Part shown: in pieces, positions 1-6,091 of the stretch | Numbering within the stretch: position 1 is the stretch's first letter | How the letters are laid out: every line of letters starts with the position of its first letter | Assembly (NCBI GenBank): GCA_022795575.1 | Contig: JAAWGY010000033.1 | Coordinates: 1 to 13,230 of the forward strand | Source: Angelakisella sp. | GTDB lineage: Bacteria; Bacillota; Clostridia; Oscillospirales; Ruminococcaceae | Reading direction: 5' to 3' | DNA length: 13,230 nucleotides | Notes under the pieces: model-generated | The model's database searches: none | Told to the model about the DNA's origin: nothing | What the model saw: the letters and a program-made list of their open reading frames with translations, nothing else | Program-made: the position numbers and the translations under genes

Positions 1-56
1 CCTGGGGAGTTTCGCTCCTGCGGGAGCGACCAGGGCCTGCGCGGCCCTGGACCCGC
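1..56 (-). repeat. Multi-hairpin repeat, left copy (touches window edge)
   Basis: Read on the minus strand this matches the right-hand copy at 12967-13018 nearly base for base. It differs mainly in the loop of one hairpin, where this copy is 4 nt longer. It contains the hairpin around CGCTCC/GGAGCG (about 13-28) and the hairpin CCAGGGC/GCCCTGG (30-50). The third hairpin of the right copy, AAGCC/GGCTT, is not conserved here; the DNA after 56 is a different GC-rich palindrome. It lies downstream of the ATPase gene and may add 3' structure to that transcript. It has no T-tract typical of an intrinsic terminator. The element may extend beyond the window start. Confidence 0.75.
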
Positions 57-107
57 GGCCCGGTAGCCCGGGCGGGCACAACCTGTGGGACAGGCCGCTG
101 CCCAACA

Positions 108-2126
108 TCACAGCTTACTGACAAACAAGCAGCGAATGGCGTTGAGTACCGCCAAAATCATCACCCCAACATCGGCGAAAATAGCCAGGTACATATTGGC
201 AATCCCCACCGCCCCCAACGCCAAACAGGCAAACTTAACACCCAAAGCCATGGTGATATTCTGATAGACAATCCCCAGGCATTTCCGAGAAATCTTGATG
301 GCCTTTGCAATCTTCATGGGATCATCGTCCATCAGAACAATGTCCGCTGCCTCGATAGCCGCATCCGAACCCATCGCGCCCATCGCCACACCAATGTCAG
401 CTCTGGACAGCACCGGAGCGTCGTTAATGCCATCGCCCACAAAAGCCAGCTTTGCCTTGCCGGTTTTCGCTTTCAGCAGCTCCTCCACCTTGGATACCTT
501 ATCCGCTGGCAGCAGCTCGCTGTAAACCCTGTCGATGCCCAGGGAAGCGGCTACCTGCTCCGCCACCCTCTTTGCATCGCCGGTAAGCATAACAGCCTTT
601 TCTACCCCCGCTGCCTTCAGGGAAGCAATGGCATCCTTGGCATGAGGCTTTACGATATCGGAGATTACGATGTGCCCCGCATAGGCCCCGTCGATGGCCA
701 TGTGGATAATGGTGCCGGTTGAGTGGCAGTTGATGTATTCGATGTTCAGATGCTTCATCAGCTTGTCGTTGCCGGCGGCTACCTCCACACCGTCCACCCT
801 GGCAATGATGCCGTTGCCGCTGAGCTCCCGGATGTCGCTGACCCGGCTGCGGTCCGGCTCCCTGCCGTAGGCCCGCTGCAAGCTCTTGCTGATGGGGTGG
901 GAGGATGCGCTCTCCGCCAGGGCCGCGTATTCCAGAAGCCTTTCCTCCTCCATCCGGCTATGGTGGATGCCGTTTACCTCAAAGACACCCTGTGTCAGCG
1001 TGCCGGTCTTATCAAAGACCACTACCTTGGTTTGGGATAGGATTTCCAGATAGTTGGAGCCTTTGACCAGGATGCCCTCCCGGCTGGCCCCGCCGATGCC
1101 GGCAAAAAAGCTGAGGGGGATGCTGATGACCAGGGCGCAGGGGCAGCTGATGACCAGGAAGGTCAGCGCCCGGTAAATCCAGGTTCCCCAGTCGGCAGGC
1201 AGCCCCATTCCCAGCATACGGACAAGGGGGGGCAGGATTGCCAGCGCCAGGGCGCTGTAACAGACAGCCGGCGTGTAGATTTTGGCGAATTTGGAGATGA
1301 AGTCCTCCGACTTGGATTTGCGGGAGCTGGCGTTTTCCACCAGGTCCAGGATTTTGGAAACCGTGGATTCCCCGAATTCCTTGGTGGTTTGTATTTTCAG
1401 CACGCCTGTCATATTGATGCAGCCGCTGATGATTTCGTCCCCCACCCTGGCCTCCCGGGGCAGGCTCTCGCCGGTGAGGGCGCTGGTGTTCAGGCTGGAG
1501 CTGCCCTCTGTGATGATGCCGTCGATGGGGACCTTTTCGCCGGGCTGTACCACAATCACGCTGCCGATCTCCACCTCGTCCGGGTCAATCTGTTCCAGCC
1601 TGCCGCCCCGCTCCACGTTGGCATAGTCGGGGCGGATGTCCATCAGCTCGCTGATATTGCGGCGGCTCCGGCCCACAGCGTAGCTCTGGAACCATTCACC
1701 TACCTGATAGAACAGCATGACAGCGATAGCCTCTAAATAGTCGCCGTTTTCATAAACCGCCAGAGCCATGGCCCCTATGGTGGCAACGGCCATCAGGAAA
1801 TTCTCATCAAACACCTGCTTGTTCAGGATACCCTTTCCGGCCTTACGCAGAATGTCATAGCCGATGATGAAGTAATCCACCAGGTACAGGGCAAACCGGA
1901 TCCAGCGCCCGGCGGAGGGGAAGAGGTAGCCGTCAATCTGCGCAAACGCTTCCGCCGGAAGGAACTGGAGGCCCAGCAGCATGGCGGCGGCAATCAAAAT
2001 ACGGGTCAGCATGGTCTTTTGCTTCTTGGTCATGCCGCTGTCGGCCCGTGCTCCAATAAAGAAGCGCAGGATTGCAGCGGTCAGGATGACAACGGTAAGC
2101 AATCCGTTGATCACAAGCTCTTGCAT
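108..2126 (-). CDS. cadA: P1B-type heavy-metal efflux ATPase (Zn/Cd/Pb type)
   Basis: This is an inner-membrane pump that couples ATP hydrolysis to export of a soft divalent metal. The 672 residues hold the whole P-type core: phosphatase TGE at 218-220, the transmembrane metal-binding CPC at 328-330, the phosphorylated aspartate of DKTGT at 372, the P1B-specific SSHP at 408-411 and GDGINDAP at 564-571. K631 and the ADVG aspartate D652 in the last membrane pair fit the Zn/Cd/Pb subgroup, not the copper subgroup. Hydrophobic segments lie near 6-25, 41-55, 76-92, 109-140, 283-302, 318-345 and 620-668. Unlike classical CadA/ZntA, no CxxC metal-binding domain precedes the first helix; that domain is the separate gene at 2226. 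The ATG start follows an AGAAGGGAG Shine-Dalgarno. The symbol is a family-level label; the exact metal is inferred. Confidence 0.95.
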   Translation of the reverse strand: MQELVINGLLTVVILTAAILRFFIGARADSGMTKKQKTMLTRILIAAAMLLGLQFLPAEAFAQIDGYLFPSAGRWIRFALYLVDYFIIGYDILRKAGKGILNKQVFDENFLMAVATIGAMALAVYENGDYLEAIAVMLFYQVGEWFQSYAVGRSRRNISELMDIRPDYANVERGGRLEQIDPDEVEIGSVIVVQPGEKVPIDGIITEGSSSLNTSALTGESLPREARVGDEIISGCINMTGVLKIQTTKEFGESTVSKILDLVENASSRKSKSEDFISKFAKIYTPAVCYSALALAILPPLVRMLGMGLPADWGTWIYRALTFLVISCPCALVISIPLSFFAGIGGASREGILVKGSNYLEILSQTKVVVFDKTGTLTQGVFEVNGIHHSRMEEERLLEYAALAESASSHPISKSLQRAYGREPDRSRVSDIRELSGNGIIARVDGVEVAAGNDKLMKHLNIEYINCHSTGTIIHMAIDGAYAGHIVISDIVKPHAKDAIASLKAAGVEKAVMLTGDAKRVAEQVAASLGIDRVYSELLPADKVSKVEELLKAKTGKAKLAFVGDGINDAPVLSRADIGVAMGAMGSDAAIEAADIVLMDDDPMKIAKAIKISRKCLGIVYQNITMALGVKFACLALGAVGIANMYLAIFADVGVMILAVLNAIRCLFVSKL

Positions 2127-2181
2127 GGAAAAGCTCCCTTCTACAATTGCTTAATAGTTTATCTGTTTGCTTCTGAAAAGC

Positions 2182-2216
2182 CCCCCTCAAAGCTGCGGTC
2201 ACGCATTTTGAGGGGG
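2182..2216 (-). terminator. Hairpin between the HMA gene and the ATPase gene
   Basis: A perfect 10-bp stem pairs 2182-2191 with 2207-2216 around a 15-nt loop. On the minus strand it is followed by GCTTTTC, a short T-run. It lies just after the stop of the small HMA gene and before the ATPase, so it may act as a partial terminator that gives more HMA protein than ATPase, or as an mRNA-stabilising hairpin. The short T-run makes full termination unlikely. Confidence 0.55.
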
Positions 2217-2225
2217 ACGCTCCGC

Positions 2226-2444
2226 TTACAGGAAGATCTCGCAATCCGGCTCCACCTTCTTGCAAGCGGCCAGAACGCCCTGCATCACCGCGCCGGGATC
2301 CTGGCCCTCGGCAAACTCCACAATCATCTTTTGAGTCATAAAGTTGACGGTGGCGGACTGGACGCCGGCGGTCCGCCGGGCGGCGTCCTCCATCAGGTTG
2401 GCACAGTTGGCGCAGTCTACCTCGATTTTGTAGGTCTTTTTCAT
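2226..2444 (-). CDS. Stand-alone heavy-metal-associated (HMA) domain protein
   Basis: This is a 72-residue ferredoxin-like metal-binding protein of the MerP/CopZ/HMA family. The metal-binding loop DCANC has cysteines at 11 and 14, and the rest fits the usual alternation of strands and helices for an HMA unit of about 70 residues. No signal peptide or membrane segment is seen, so it should be cytoplasmic. It sits directly upstream of the ATPase gene on the same strand and supplies the domain that the ATPase lacks at its N-terminus. The likely role, inferred from context, is delivering metal to the pump or regulating it. The acidic residue before CxxC is typical of Zn/Cd-type HMA domains. The ATG start follows a clear AAAGGAG 8 nt upstream, downstream of the operator at 2478-2501. 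Confidence 0.9.
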   Translation of the reverse strand: MKKTYKIEVDCANCANLMEDAARRTAGVQSATVNFMTQKMIVEFAEGQDPGAVMQGVLAACKKVEPDCEIFL

Positions 2445-2477
2445 GGGGAAGCTCCTTTCACGGTTGGTTTTAATTTA

Positions 2478-2501
2478 ATGATTAAGTACTTGTTTAATCA
2501 T
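2478..2501. promoter_or_regulatory. ArsR/SmtB-type operator between divergent genes
   Basis: A perfect inverted repeat has arms ATGATTAA (2478-2485) and TTAATCAT (2494-2501) around an 8-nt spacer. Size, AT-richness and TGA..TCA arms match operators of SmtB/CzrA/CadC-type sensors. It overlaps the -35 of the arsR promoter. On the minus strand it also spans a weak possible promoter (ATGATT at 2501-2496, 17 nt, TTAAAT at 2478-2473) for the HMA-ATPase genes. One dimer bound here could therefore repress both directions and autoregulate arsR. The binding itself is inferred. Confidence 0.75.
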
Positions 2502-2518
2502 CCTGCCTGTAGTATAAT
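2490..2518 (+). promoter_or_regulatory. Sigma-A-type promoter of arsR-araC
   Basis: The -35 TTGTTT (2490-2495) is separated by exactly 17 nt from a consensus -10 TATAAT (2513-2518). Transcription should start near 2525, leaving a leader of about 90 nt that contains the direct repeat at 2558-2597. The -35 lies inside the operator palindrome. Confidence 0.8.
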
Positions 2519-2557
2519 ATAACCGTAGCCCCCCGTCAATATCCCCAAGGGCTTCCC

Positions 2558-2597
2558 TGCCAAACGGGCGAAAAGAATTGCCAAACGGGCGAAAAGA
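2558..2597 (+). repeat. Perfect 19-nt tandem direct repeat in the arsR leader
   Basis: TGCCAAACGGGCGAAAAGA occurs at 2558-2576 and again at 2579-2597, a period of 21 nt (about two helical turns). It sits between the arsR transcription start and its Shine-Dalgarno. It could be a double protein-binding site, for example for the co-transcribed AraC regulator, or a recent slip duplication. The sequence does not decide. Confidence 0.8.
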
Positions 2598-2613
2598 GAA
2601 AGGAGTGGATAGG

Positions 2614-2985
2614 ATGGCCAGCGAATTGCCTCACCGCCATGGCGAGGAGGCGCGGGCGGCGGTGCTCCGGGAGCATTTGGGCCATGTGGCGTACTTCCAG
2701 GCGGTGGCGGAGGTGTTCCGGCAGCTGGGGGACACCACCCGCATCCGCATCTTTTGGCTTTTGTGCCACTGCGAGCAGTGCGTCGTCAACATCTCCGCCA
2801 TGCTGGAGATGTCCAGCCCCGCCGTGTCCCACCACCTCCGCCCCCTGAAGAACAGCGGCCTTATCGTCTGCCGCCGGGAGGGCAAGGAGGTCTATTACCG
2901 CGCCGCGGACACCGAGGAGAGCCGCCTGCTCCACCGGATGATCGAACAGGTGATGGAGATCGCCTGTCCGGAGCTGCGGAGCTGA
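2614..2985 (+). CDS. ArsR/SmtB-family metal-sensing repressor
   Basis: This is a 123-residue winged-helix repressor, usual size for the family. The core has the recognition helix SSPAVSHHLRPLKNSGLI (about 68-85) followed by the wing REGKEVYY (89-96). Cysteines at 51, 53 and 56 lie in the helix where CadC/ArsR proteins carry their metal-sensing CxC motif, and a C-terminal helix holds H106 and C117, a second possible metal site. ATG 2614 is chosen over the upstream TTG at 2578 because AAAGGAGTG sits 6 nt before it and the upstream residues fall in the leader repeat. It is divergent from the HMA-ATPase genes and shares the operator with them. By family logic it leaves DNA when Zn, Cd or a similar metal binds, releasing efflux expression. 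Which metal is not clear from the residues. Confidence 0.92.
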   Translation: MASELPHRHGEEARAAVLREHLGHVAYFQAVAEVFRQLGDTTRIRIFWLLCHCEQCVVNISAMLEMSSPAVSHHLRPLKNSGLIVCRREGKEVYYRAADTEESRLLHRMIEQVMEIACPELRS

Positions 2986-2989
2986 CCCG

Positions 2990-3847
2990 ATGGAAAACAG
3001 AACACCGGCACCCTGCCGGGACGGGCTGCTCCTGCTCCCCGGCATCCGGCTCTTTTACCGCGCCGCCCCCCGGGACCTCTCCTCCCTGGGGCAGGACGGG
3101 GCTGGGCCCTTCCTACGGGTGGACTACTGCCGCTCCGGCCAGGCGGTCTGGCAGGGAGGGGGCAAAAGGCTTTCCCTCTCCCCGGGGGATTTCCTGGTCT
3201 GCACACCGGGGGCTTCCGCCGCCCCGGCCCTCGCCTTTCCCACCGGGGCGTACCGGGGCCTTACGTTGCTGTACCACCGCGGCCAGCTTGACGCCCGCCC
3301 GCCGGAGCTGCTGCGGGATACCGGCGTCCTCCGGTGCCTGCCGCCCGCCGGCCCGGAGCCGCTGCTGCTGCGGGGCAGCCCGGAGGGTGACGGAGTCTTT
3401 GCCGGCTTTTACGACCAGCCGGAGGAGCTGCGGCTGGCCCGCCAGCGGCTCAGCGCCCTGGAGCTGCTCCTCCTTTTGGCCCGCCGGGAGCCCTGCCGGG
3501 AGGCTTCCGCCCCGCCCTGCCCCCTGGAGCAGGCGGAGATCATCCGGGAGATCCACGACCGCCTCACCCGGCAGATGGAGCAGCGGCTTACCATCGAGGC
3601 CCTCTCCCGGGAGTACCTCATCAACCCCACCACCCTAAAGGCGGCCTTTAAGGCGGTGTACGGCACCTCCATTGCCGCCCACGTCCGGGCCCACCGGATG
3701 GAGGAGGCCGCAAGGCTGCTGCGGAGCTCCGACCAAAGCATCGCCGAAATCGCCCAGGCGGTGGGCTACGACAGCCAAAGCCGCTTTACCGCAGCCTTTA
3801 AGGCCTGCTTTGGGGTGCTGCCCAAAGAGTACCGAAGGGGCGGGTAA
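2990..3847 (+). CDS. AraC-family transcriptional regulator
   Basis: The 285 residues end in a standard AraC/XylS double helix-turn-helix. The first recognition unit is at about 200-222 (LTIEALSREYLINPTTLKAA). The second is at about 250-271 (SIAEIAQAVGYDSQSRFTAA), and FGVLPKEYR closes the domain. The N-terminal half is a cupin-like sensor region with LSLSPGDFLV at 61-70, the usual PGD turn, but with no recognisable ligand signature. The start is 4 nt after the arsR stop. Its ribosome site, a GGAG within the end of arsR, makes the pair translationally linked. Cupin-AraC regulators in clostridia often control nearby transporters, but none is adjacent on this strand except folT beyond a repeat region. 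The metal-ATPase genes upstream are the other obvious target. The function is unassigned. Confidence 0.9.
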   Translation: MENRTPAPCRDGLLLLPGIRLFYRAAPRDLSSLGQDGAGPFLRVDYCRSGQAVWQGGGKRLSLSPGDFLVCTPGASAAPALAFPTGAYRGLTLLYHRGQLDARPPELLRDTGVLRCLPPAGPEPLLLRGSPEGDGVFAGFYDQPEELRLARQRLSALELLLLLARREPCREASAPPCPLEQAEIIREIHDRLTRQMEQRLTIEALSREYLINPTTLKAAFKAVYGTSIAAHVRAHRMEEAARLLRSSDQSIAEIAQAVGYDSQSRFTAAFKACFGVLPKEYRRGG

Positions 3848-4006
3848 GCGCCTATTCAGCAGCTCCCGGCGCGCCGAATTGGCAGCGATTTTTGTTCTGC
3901 AAGACAAAAAGCCGCAGAAATACTTGCTGTATTGCAAGCTTTTTAACGTAGCCGGACGGAAAAAGCCCTGCCAAGGCGGCGGGCTGGGAGATTTTGAATA
4001 GGCGCT
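3847..4006. repeat. Imperfect terminal-inverted-repeat element, about 160 bp, non-coding
   Basis: The left arm (3847-3885) and the right arm (4006-3968, read as reverse complement) both begin AGCGCCTATTCA and agree at about 32 of 39 positions. The interior carries smaller hairpins such as TTTTTGT/ACAAAAA. The element begins at the last base of the araC stop codon. No ORF worth calling lies within. Size and long inverted arms resemble a MITE or a large REP/BIME-type unit. No target-site duplication was recognised and no transposase is present. Confidence 0.7.
3923..3944 (+). terminator. Weak terminator-like hairpin after araC
   Basis: A 5-bp stem CTTGC/GCAAG (3923-3927 with 3934-3938) is followed by C and a run of five T. 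It sits about 75 nt past the araC stop, inside the inverted-repeat element. The stem is short and AT-rich, so termination would be partial at best. Confidence 0.35.
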
Positions 4007-4052
4007 AAGAGCCGTCTACGGCGGTTGCGCCTGGACGCGCCTGCGGGCGCAG

Positions 4053-4115
4053 TAACGCCCCAGGGCGGGAAAATCCCTGCCAAGGCGGCGTACTGGGAGA
4101 TTCCGAACAGGCGCT
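4053..4115. repeat. Second copy of the right arm of the inverted-repeat element
   Basis: 63 nt align without gaps to 3944-4006, with about 51 identities. Both copies start TAACG and end AGGCGCT, 109 nt apart. No matching left arm is found beside this copy, so it looks like a solo arm or a decayed second element. The DNA between (4007-4052) is GC-rich with short palindromes and no gene. From here to 4174 I see only the small hairpin CCGGAAACCGG near 4141. Confidence 0.7.
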
Positions 4116-4174
4116 TGGCGACCCTTTCCCCAAAGCCTTGCCGGAAACCGGCGCAAAAAATTTTGGGGACCATC

Positions 4175-4203
4175 TTGCAAATTGCACAAAAGAATGGTAT
4201 TCT
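4175..4203 (+). promoter_or_regulatory. Probable promoter of folT
   Basis: TTGCAA (4175-4180) and TATTCT (4198-4203) are 17 nt apart, each with 4 of 6 consensus positions. A start near 4210 would put the riboswitch at the front of a leader of about 215 nt, as expected. Confidence 0.55.
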
Positions 4204-4242
4204 TAACTACGCTGTCCCCCTCTCCGGGAGGACAGGCACAAA

Positions 4243-4342
4243 ACAGAGTAGGAGCCTTTGCGTCAAGTGCCGCCGGGACGGGGAGTTGCCGGGCGGACGA
4301 AAAGGGCGTACCCCTTGCGGTAAGGGCTCCGCATCCCGCTGT
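4243..4342 (+). promoter_or_regulatory. Tetrahydrofolate (THF) riboswitch, class I
   Basis: The conserved blocks of the folT-associated THF aptamer appear in order: GAGTAGG, then GCGTCAAGTG, GGGAG, ACGAA, GCGGTAAGG and GCATCCCG. The pairings fit: P1 ACAG 4243-4246 with CTGT 4339-4342; P2 GGAGCC 4251-4256 with GGCTCC 4325-4330; P3 CCGCC 4270-4274 with GGCGG 4292-4296; and a hairpin AAGGG 4302-4306 with CCCTT 4312-4316. This is the known architecture of an aptamer that binds reduced folates and represses folate uptake or synthesis genes in Firmicutes. It lies 85 nt before the start of a FolT-like gene, which supports the call. Confidence 0.9.
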
Positions 4343-4416
4343 ACCATATCGCACTCCGGCCGGACGCTTCCCGTCCCGGCCCTGTGCTGCGGTACAAACC
4401 GGTGCACAGGAAGGAG
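4338..4416 (+). promoter_or_regulatory. Expression platform of the THF riboswitch
   Basis: A hairpin pairs CCTGTGC (4381-4387) with GCACAGG (4404-4410), with an inner CGGT/ACCG. Its 3' side abuts the Shine-Dalgarno AAGGAG (4411-4416). An exclusive alternative pairs TGTACC (4340-4345), which includes the 3' strand of P1, with GGTACA (4391-4396) inside that hairpin. Stabilising P1 with ligand would free 4391-4396 and favour the hairpin next to the ribosome site. There is no T-tract, so translational control is more likely than termination. The switching model is inferred. Confidence 0.55.
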
Positions 4417-4426
4417 TGTATTTTTT

Positions 4427-5050
4427 ATGTTCAAAAGTCCCGAAGCCCTTACCCTTGCCAGCCCCTTTTCCCCCGGCTACTGGCGCGTTGCCGCCAAGGA
4501 GGTCAAAAACCTTCGTATGCTCACCCTGGCCGCCATTGTGGTGGCCCTGCGGATCGCCCTTGGCGGCCTGCGGATCCCCCTGGGGGATAACCTGAACATC
4601 TTCTTCGGCTACCTCATCAACGGCCTTGGCTCCGCCATCTACGGGCCGGTGATGGCCCTTCTTTCCGGCTTTGCCTCGGATATCCTGGGGTATTTTATCC
4701 ACCCCAACGGGCCCTTTTTCCCCGGCTATGTCCTCTCCACCATGATGGGCTCCTTCCTCTACGCCCTCTTCTTTTACCGGGCCCGGATCACCCTGCTGCG
4801 GGTGGCGCTGGCCAAGCTTTCGGTAAACCTTTTGGTGAACGTGGGGCTGGGGGCGATGTGGAGCGCCATTCAGTTCAGCAAGGGCTACTATTATTACCTG
4901 GCCAAAAGCCTGGTGAAAAACATCGGGATGCTGCCGGTGGAGGTGCTGCTCCTCTGGCTCTTCCTAAAGGCGGCGGTGCCTGTCTGTGTCCGCAGCGGCC
5001 TGCTCCCCCGCCAGGCCAGGAGCGCTCCCCCGCCGGACCAGCGGGGGTAG
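4427..5050 (+). CDS. folT: FolT-like folate-specific ECF transporter S component
   Basis: This 207-residue membrane protein is the substrate-capturing subunit of an energy-coupling-factor transporter. It would bind folates outside and toggle with shared EcfA/A'/T subunits, which are not in this window. About six hydrophobic segments lie between 31 and 182. Features fitting the FolT family are LRIALGGLRIPLG (41-53), GYLINGLGSAIYGP (61-74), SDILGYFIHPNGPFFPGY (84-101) and the late motif LVKNIGMLPVEVLLL (162-176). ATG 4427 follows AAGGAGTG; in-frame codons upstream belong to the riboswitch leader and are not coding. The THF riboswitch directly upstream strongly supports folate as substrate. It converges with modC, with only 3 nt between stop codons and no terminator in the gap. 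Confidence 0.93.
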   Translation: MFKSPEALTLASPFSPGYWRVAAKEVKNLRMLTLAAIVVALRIALGGLRIPLGDNLNIFFGYLINGLGSAIYGPVMALLSGFASDILGYFIHPNGPFFPGYVLSTMMGSFLYALFFYRARITLLRVALAKLSVNLLVNVGLGAMWSAIQFSKGYYYYLAKSLVKNIGMLPVEVLLLWLFLKAAVPVCVRSGLLPRQARSAPPPDQRG

Positions 5051-5053
5051 CCG

Positions 5054-6091
5054 CTAACGGAGGGGCAGCACCCGCTCCGGGTCCGCCGAAAGGGCCCGGG
5101 GCAGCGGCTCCGGGGGCCGTCCCGGTTCCCACCACAGCCGGGCTGTCTTCCCCGGCCCCGGCGCAAAGCGTACCTCGCTCCCCCCCGGCCGCTCCAGTAC
5201 CTCCGGCTCCCACAGGGGGATGGCGTTCTGCTCCCCCTCCCCGGCGGGGCGCAGGTCCTCCCCCCGGATGGCGATGTAGCGAAACCCCGGGGGAAAGGGC
5301 TCCGCCACCCGCAGCGTCACCCCCCATTCCGGCACCTCCGCCAGCCCCGGCCCCGCCATCCGCGCCGCCGCCAGGTTGCGGCAGCCGGTAAGCCGGGCCG
5401 CCTGGACCGTCCCCGGGCTCCGGAAGATCTCCCGTGTCTCCCCGTAGGCGGAAACCCGGCCGTTATCCAGCACCATCAGCCGCTGCCCCAGCAGAAAGGC
5501 CTCCTCCCGGCTGTGGGTCACAAGGACGGAGGCTCCGTCGTATTCCTTCAGCAGCTCCCTTAGCTGGGGCAGCAGCTCCTCCCGCAGGCAGGTGTCCAGG
5601 GCGGAAAAGGGCTCGTCCAGCAGCATGGCCTCCGGGCCGCAGGCCAGGCAGCGGGCCAGGGCCACCCGCTGCCGCTGCCCGCCGGAAAGCCGGGCGGGGC
5701 AGCGGCCCTCCAGCCCCTCCAGCCGGAGCCGGGCCACCAGCCGTGCCACCGTCTCCGCCCTTTGCCCCCGCTCCCTGCCCCGCAGCCCGGCGGCGATGTT
5801 TTCCGCCACCGTCATGTTGGGGAAGAGGGCGCAGCCCTGGAAGAGGTACCCCACCCGGCGGGCCCGGGGGGGAAGGTCCACCCGGGCGCCGCTGTCAAAG
5901 AGGGCGCGCCCGTTTAGGGTGATCCGCCCCCGGTCCGGGGTGACGATGCCGGCGATGGCCCGCAGCGTCATGCTTTTGCCGCACCCCGAGGCCCCCAGGA
6001 TGGCAAGACACCCCGGCCCTGCCGTAAAGGCAAGGTCCAGGCAAAAGTCCCCCAGGCTTTTTTGGATGGCCACCGAAAGCTCCGCCATCAT
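5054..6091 (-). CDS. modC: Molybdate ABC transporter ATP-binding protein ModC
   Basis: This is the cytoplasmic ATPase that powers molybdate (possibly tungstate) import through ModB. The 345 residues show Walker A GASGCGKS (33-40), the Q-loop FQ (84-85), the ABC signature LSGGQ (135-139), Walker B AMLLDEP (155-161), SALD (163-166) and the switch histidine in VTHS (H193). The part after about 235 is the C-terminal regulatory region where ModC proteins carry a TOBE/MOP-type domain; it is diverged here and I do not see a clear motif. The start is ATG 6091 or the adjacent ATG 6088. The first overlaps the modB stop as ATGATGA, with a GGGGAGGGGG ribosome site, which implies translational coupling. 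It is the last gene of the operon. The order modA-modB-modC is standard. Confidence 0.95.
   Translation of the reverse strand: MMAELSVAIQKSLGDFCLDLAFTAGPGCLAILGASGCGKSMTLRAIAGIVTPDRGRITLNGRALFDSGARVDLPPRARRVGYLFQGCALFPNMTVAENIAAGLRGRERGQRAETVARLVARLRLEGLEGRCPARLSGGQRQRVALARCLACGPEAMLLDEPFSALDTCLREELLPQLRELLKEYDGASVLVTHSREEAFLLGQRLMVLDNGRVSAYGETREIFRSPGTVQAARLTGCRNLAAARMAGPGLAEVPEWGVTLRVAEPFPPGFRYIAIRGEDLRPAGEGEQNAIPLWEPEVLERPGGSEVRFAPGPGKTARLWWEPGRPPEPLPRALSADPERVLPLR

Noticed and set aside
3944..4115. CRISPR-like repeat-spacer pattern
   Set aside because: There are only two diverged copies with a 46-nt gap, and one belongs to an inverted-repeat element; no array or cas gene.
4025..4426. Upstream extension of folT
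   Set aside because: The extra residues overlap the promoter, the THF riboswitch and the Shine-Dalgarno of ATG 4427.
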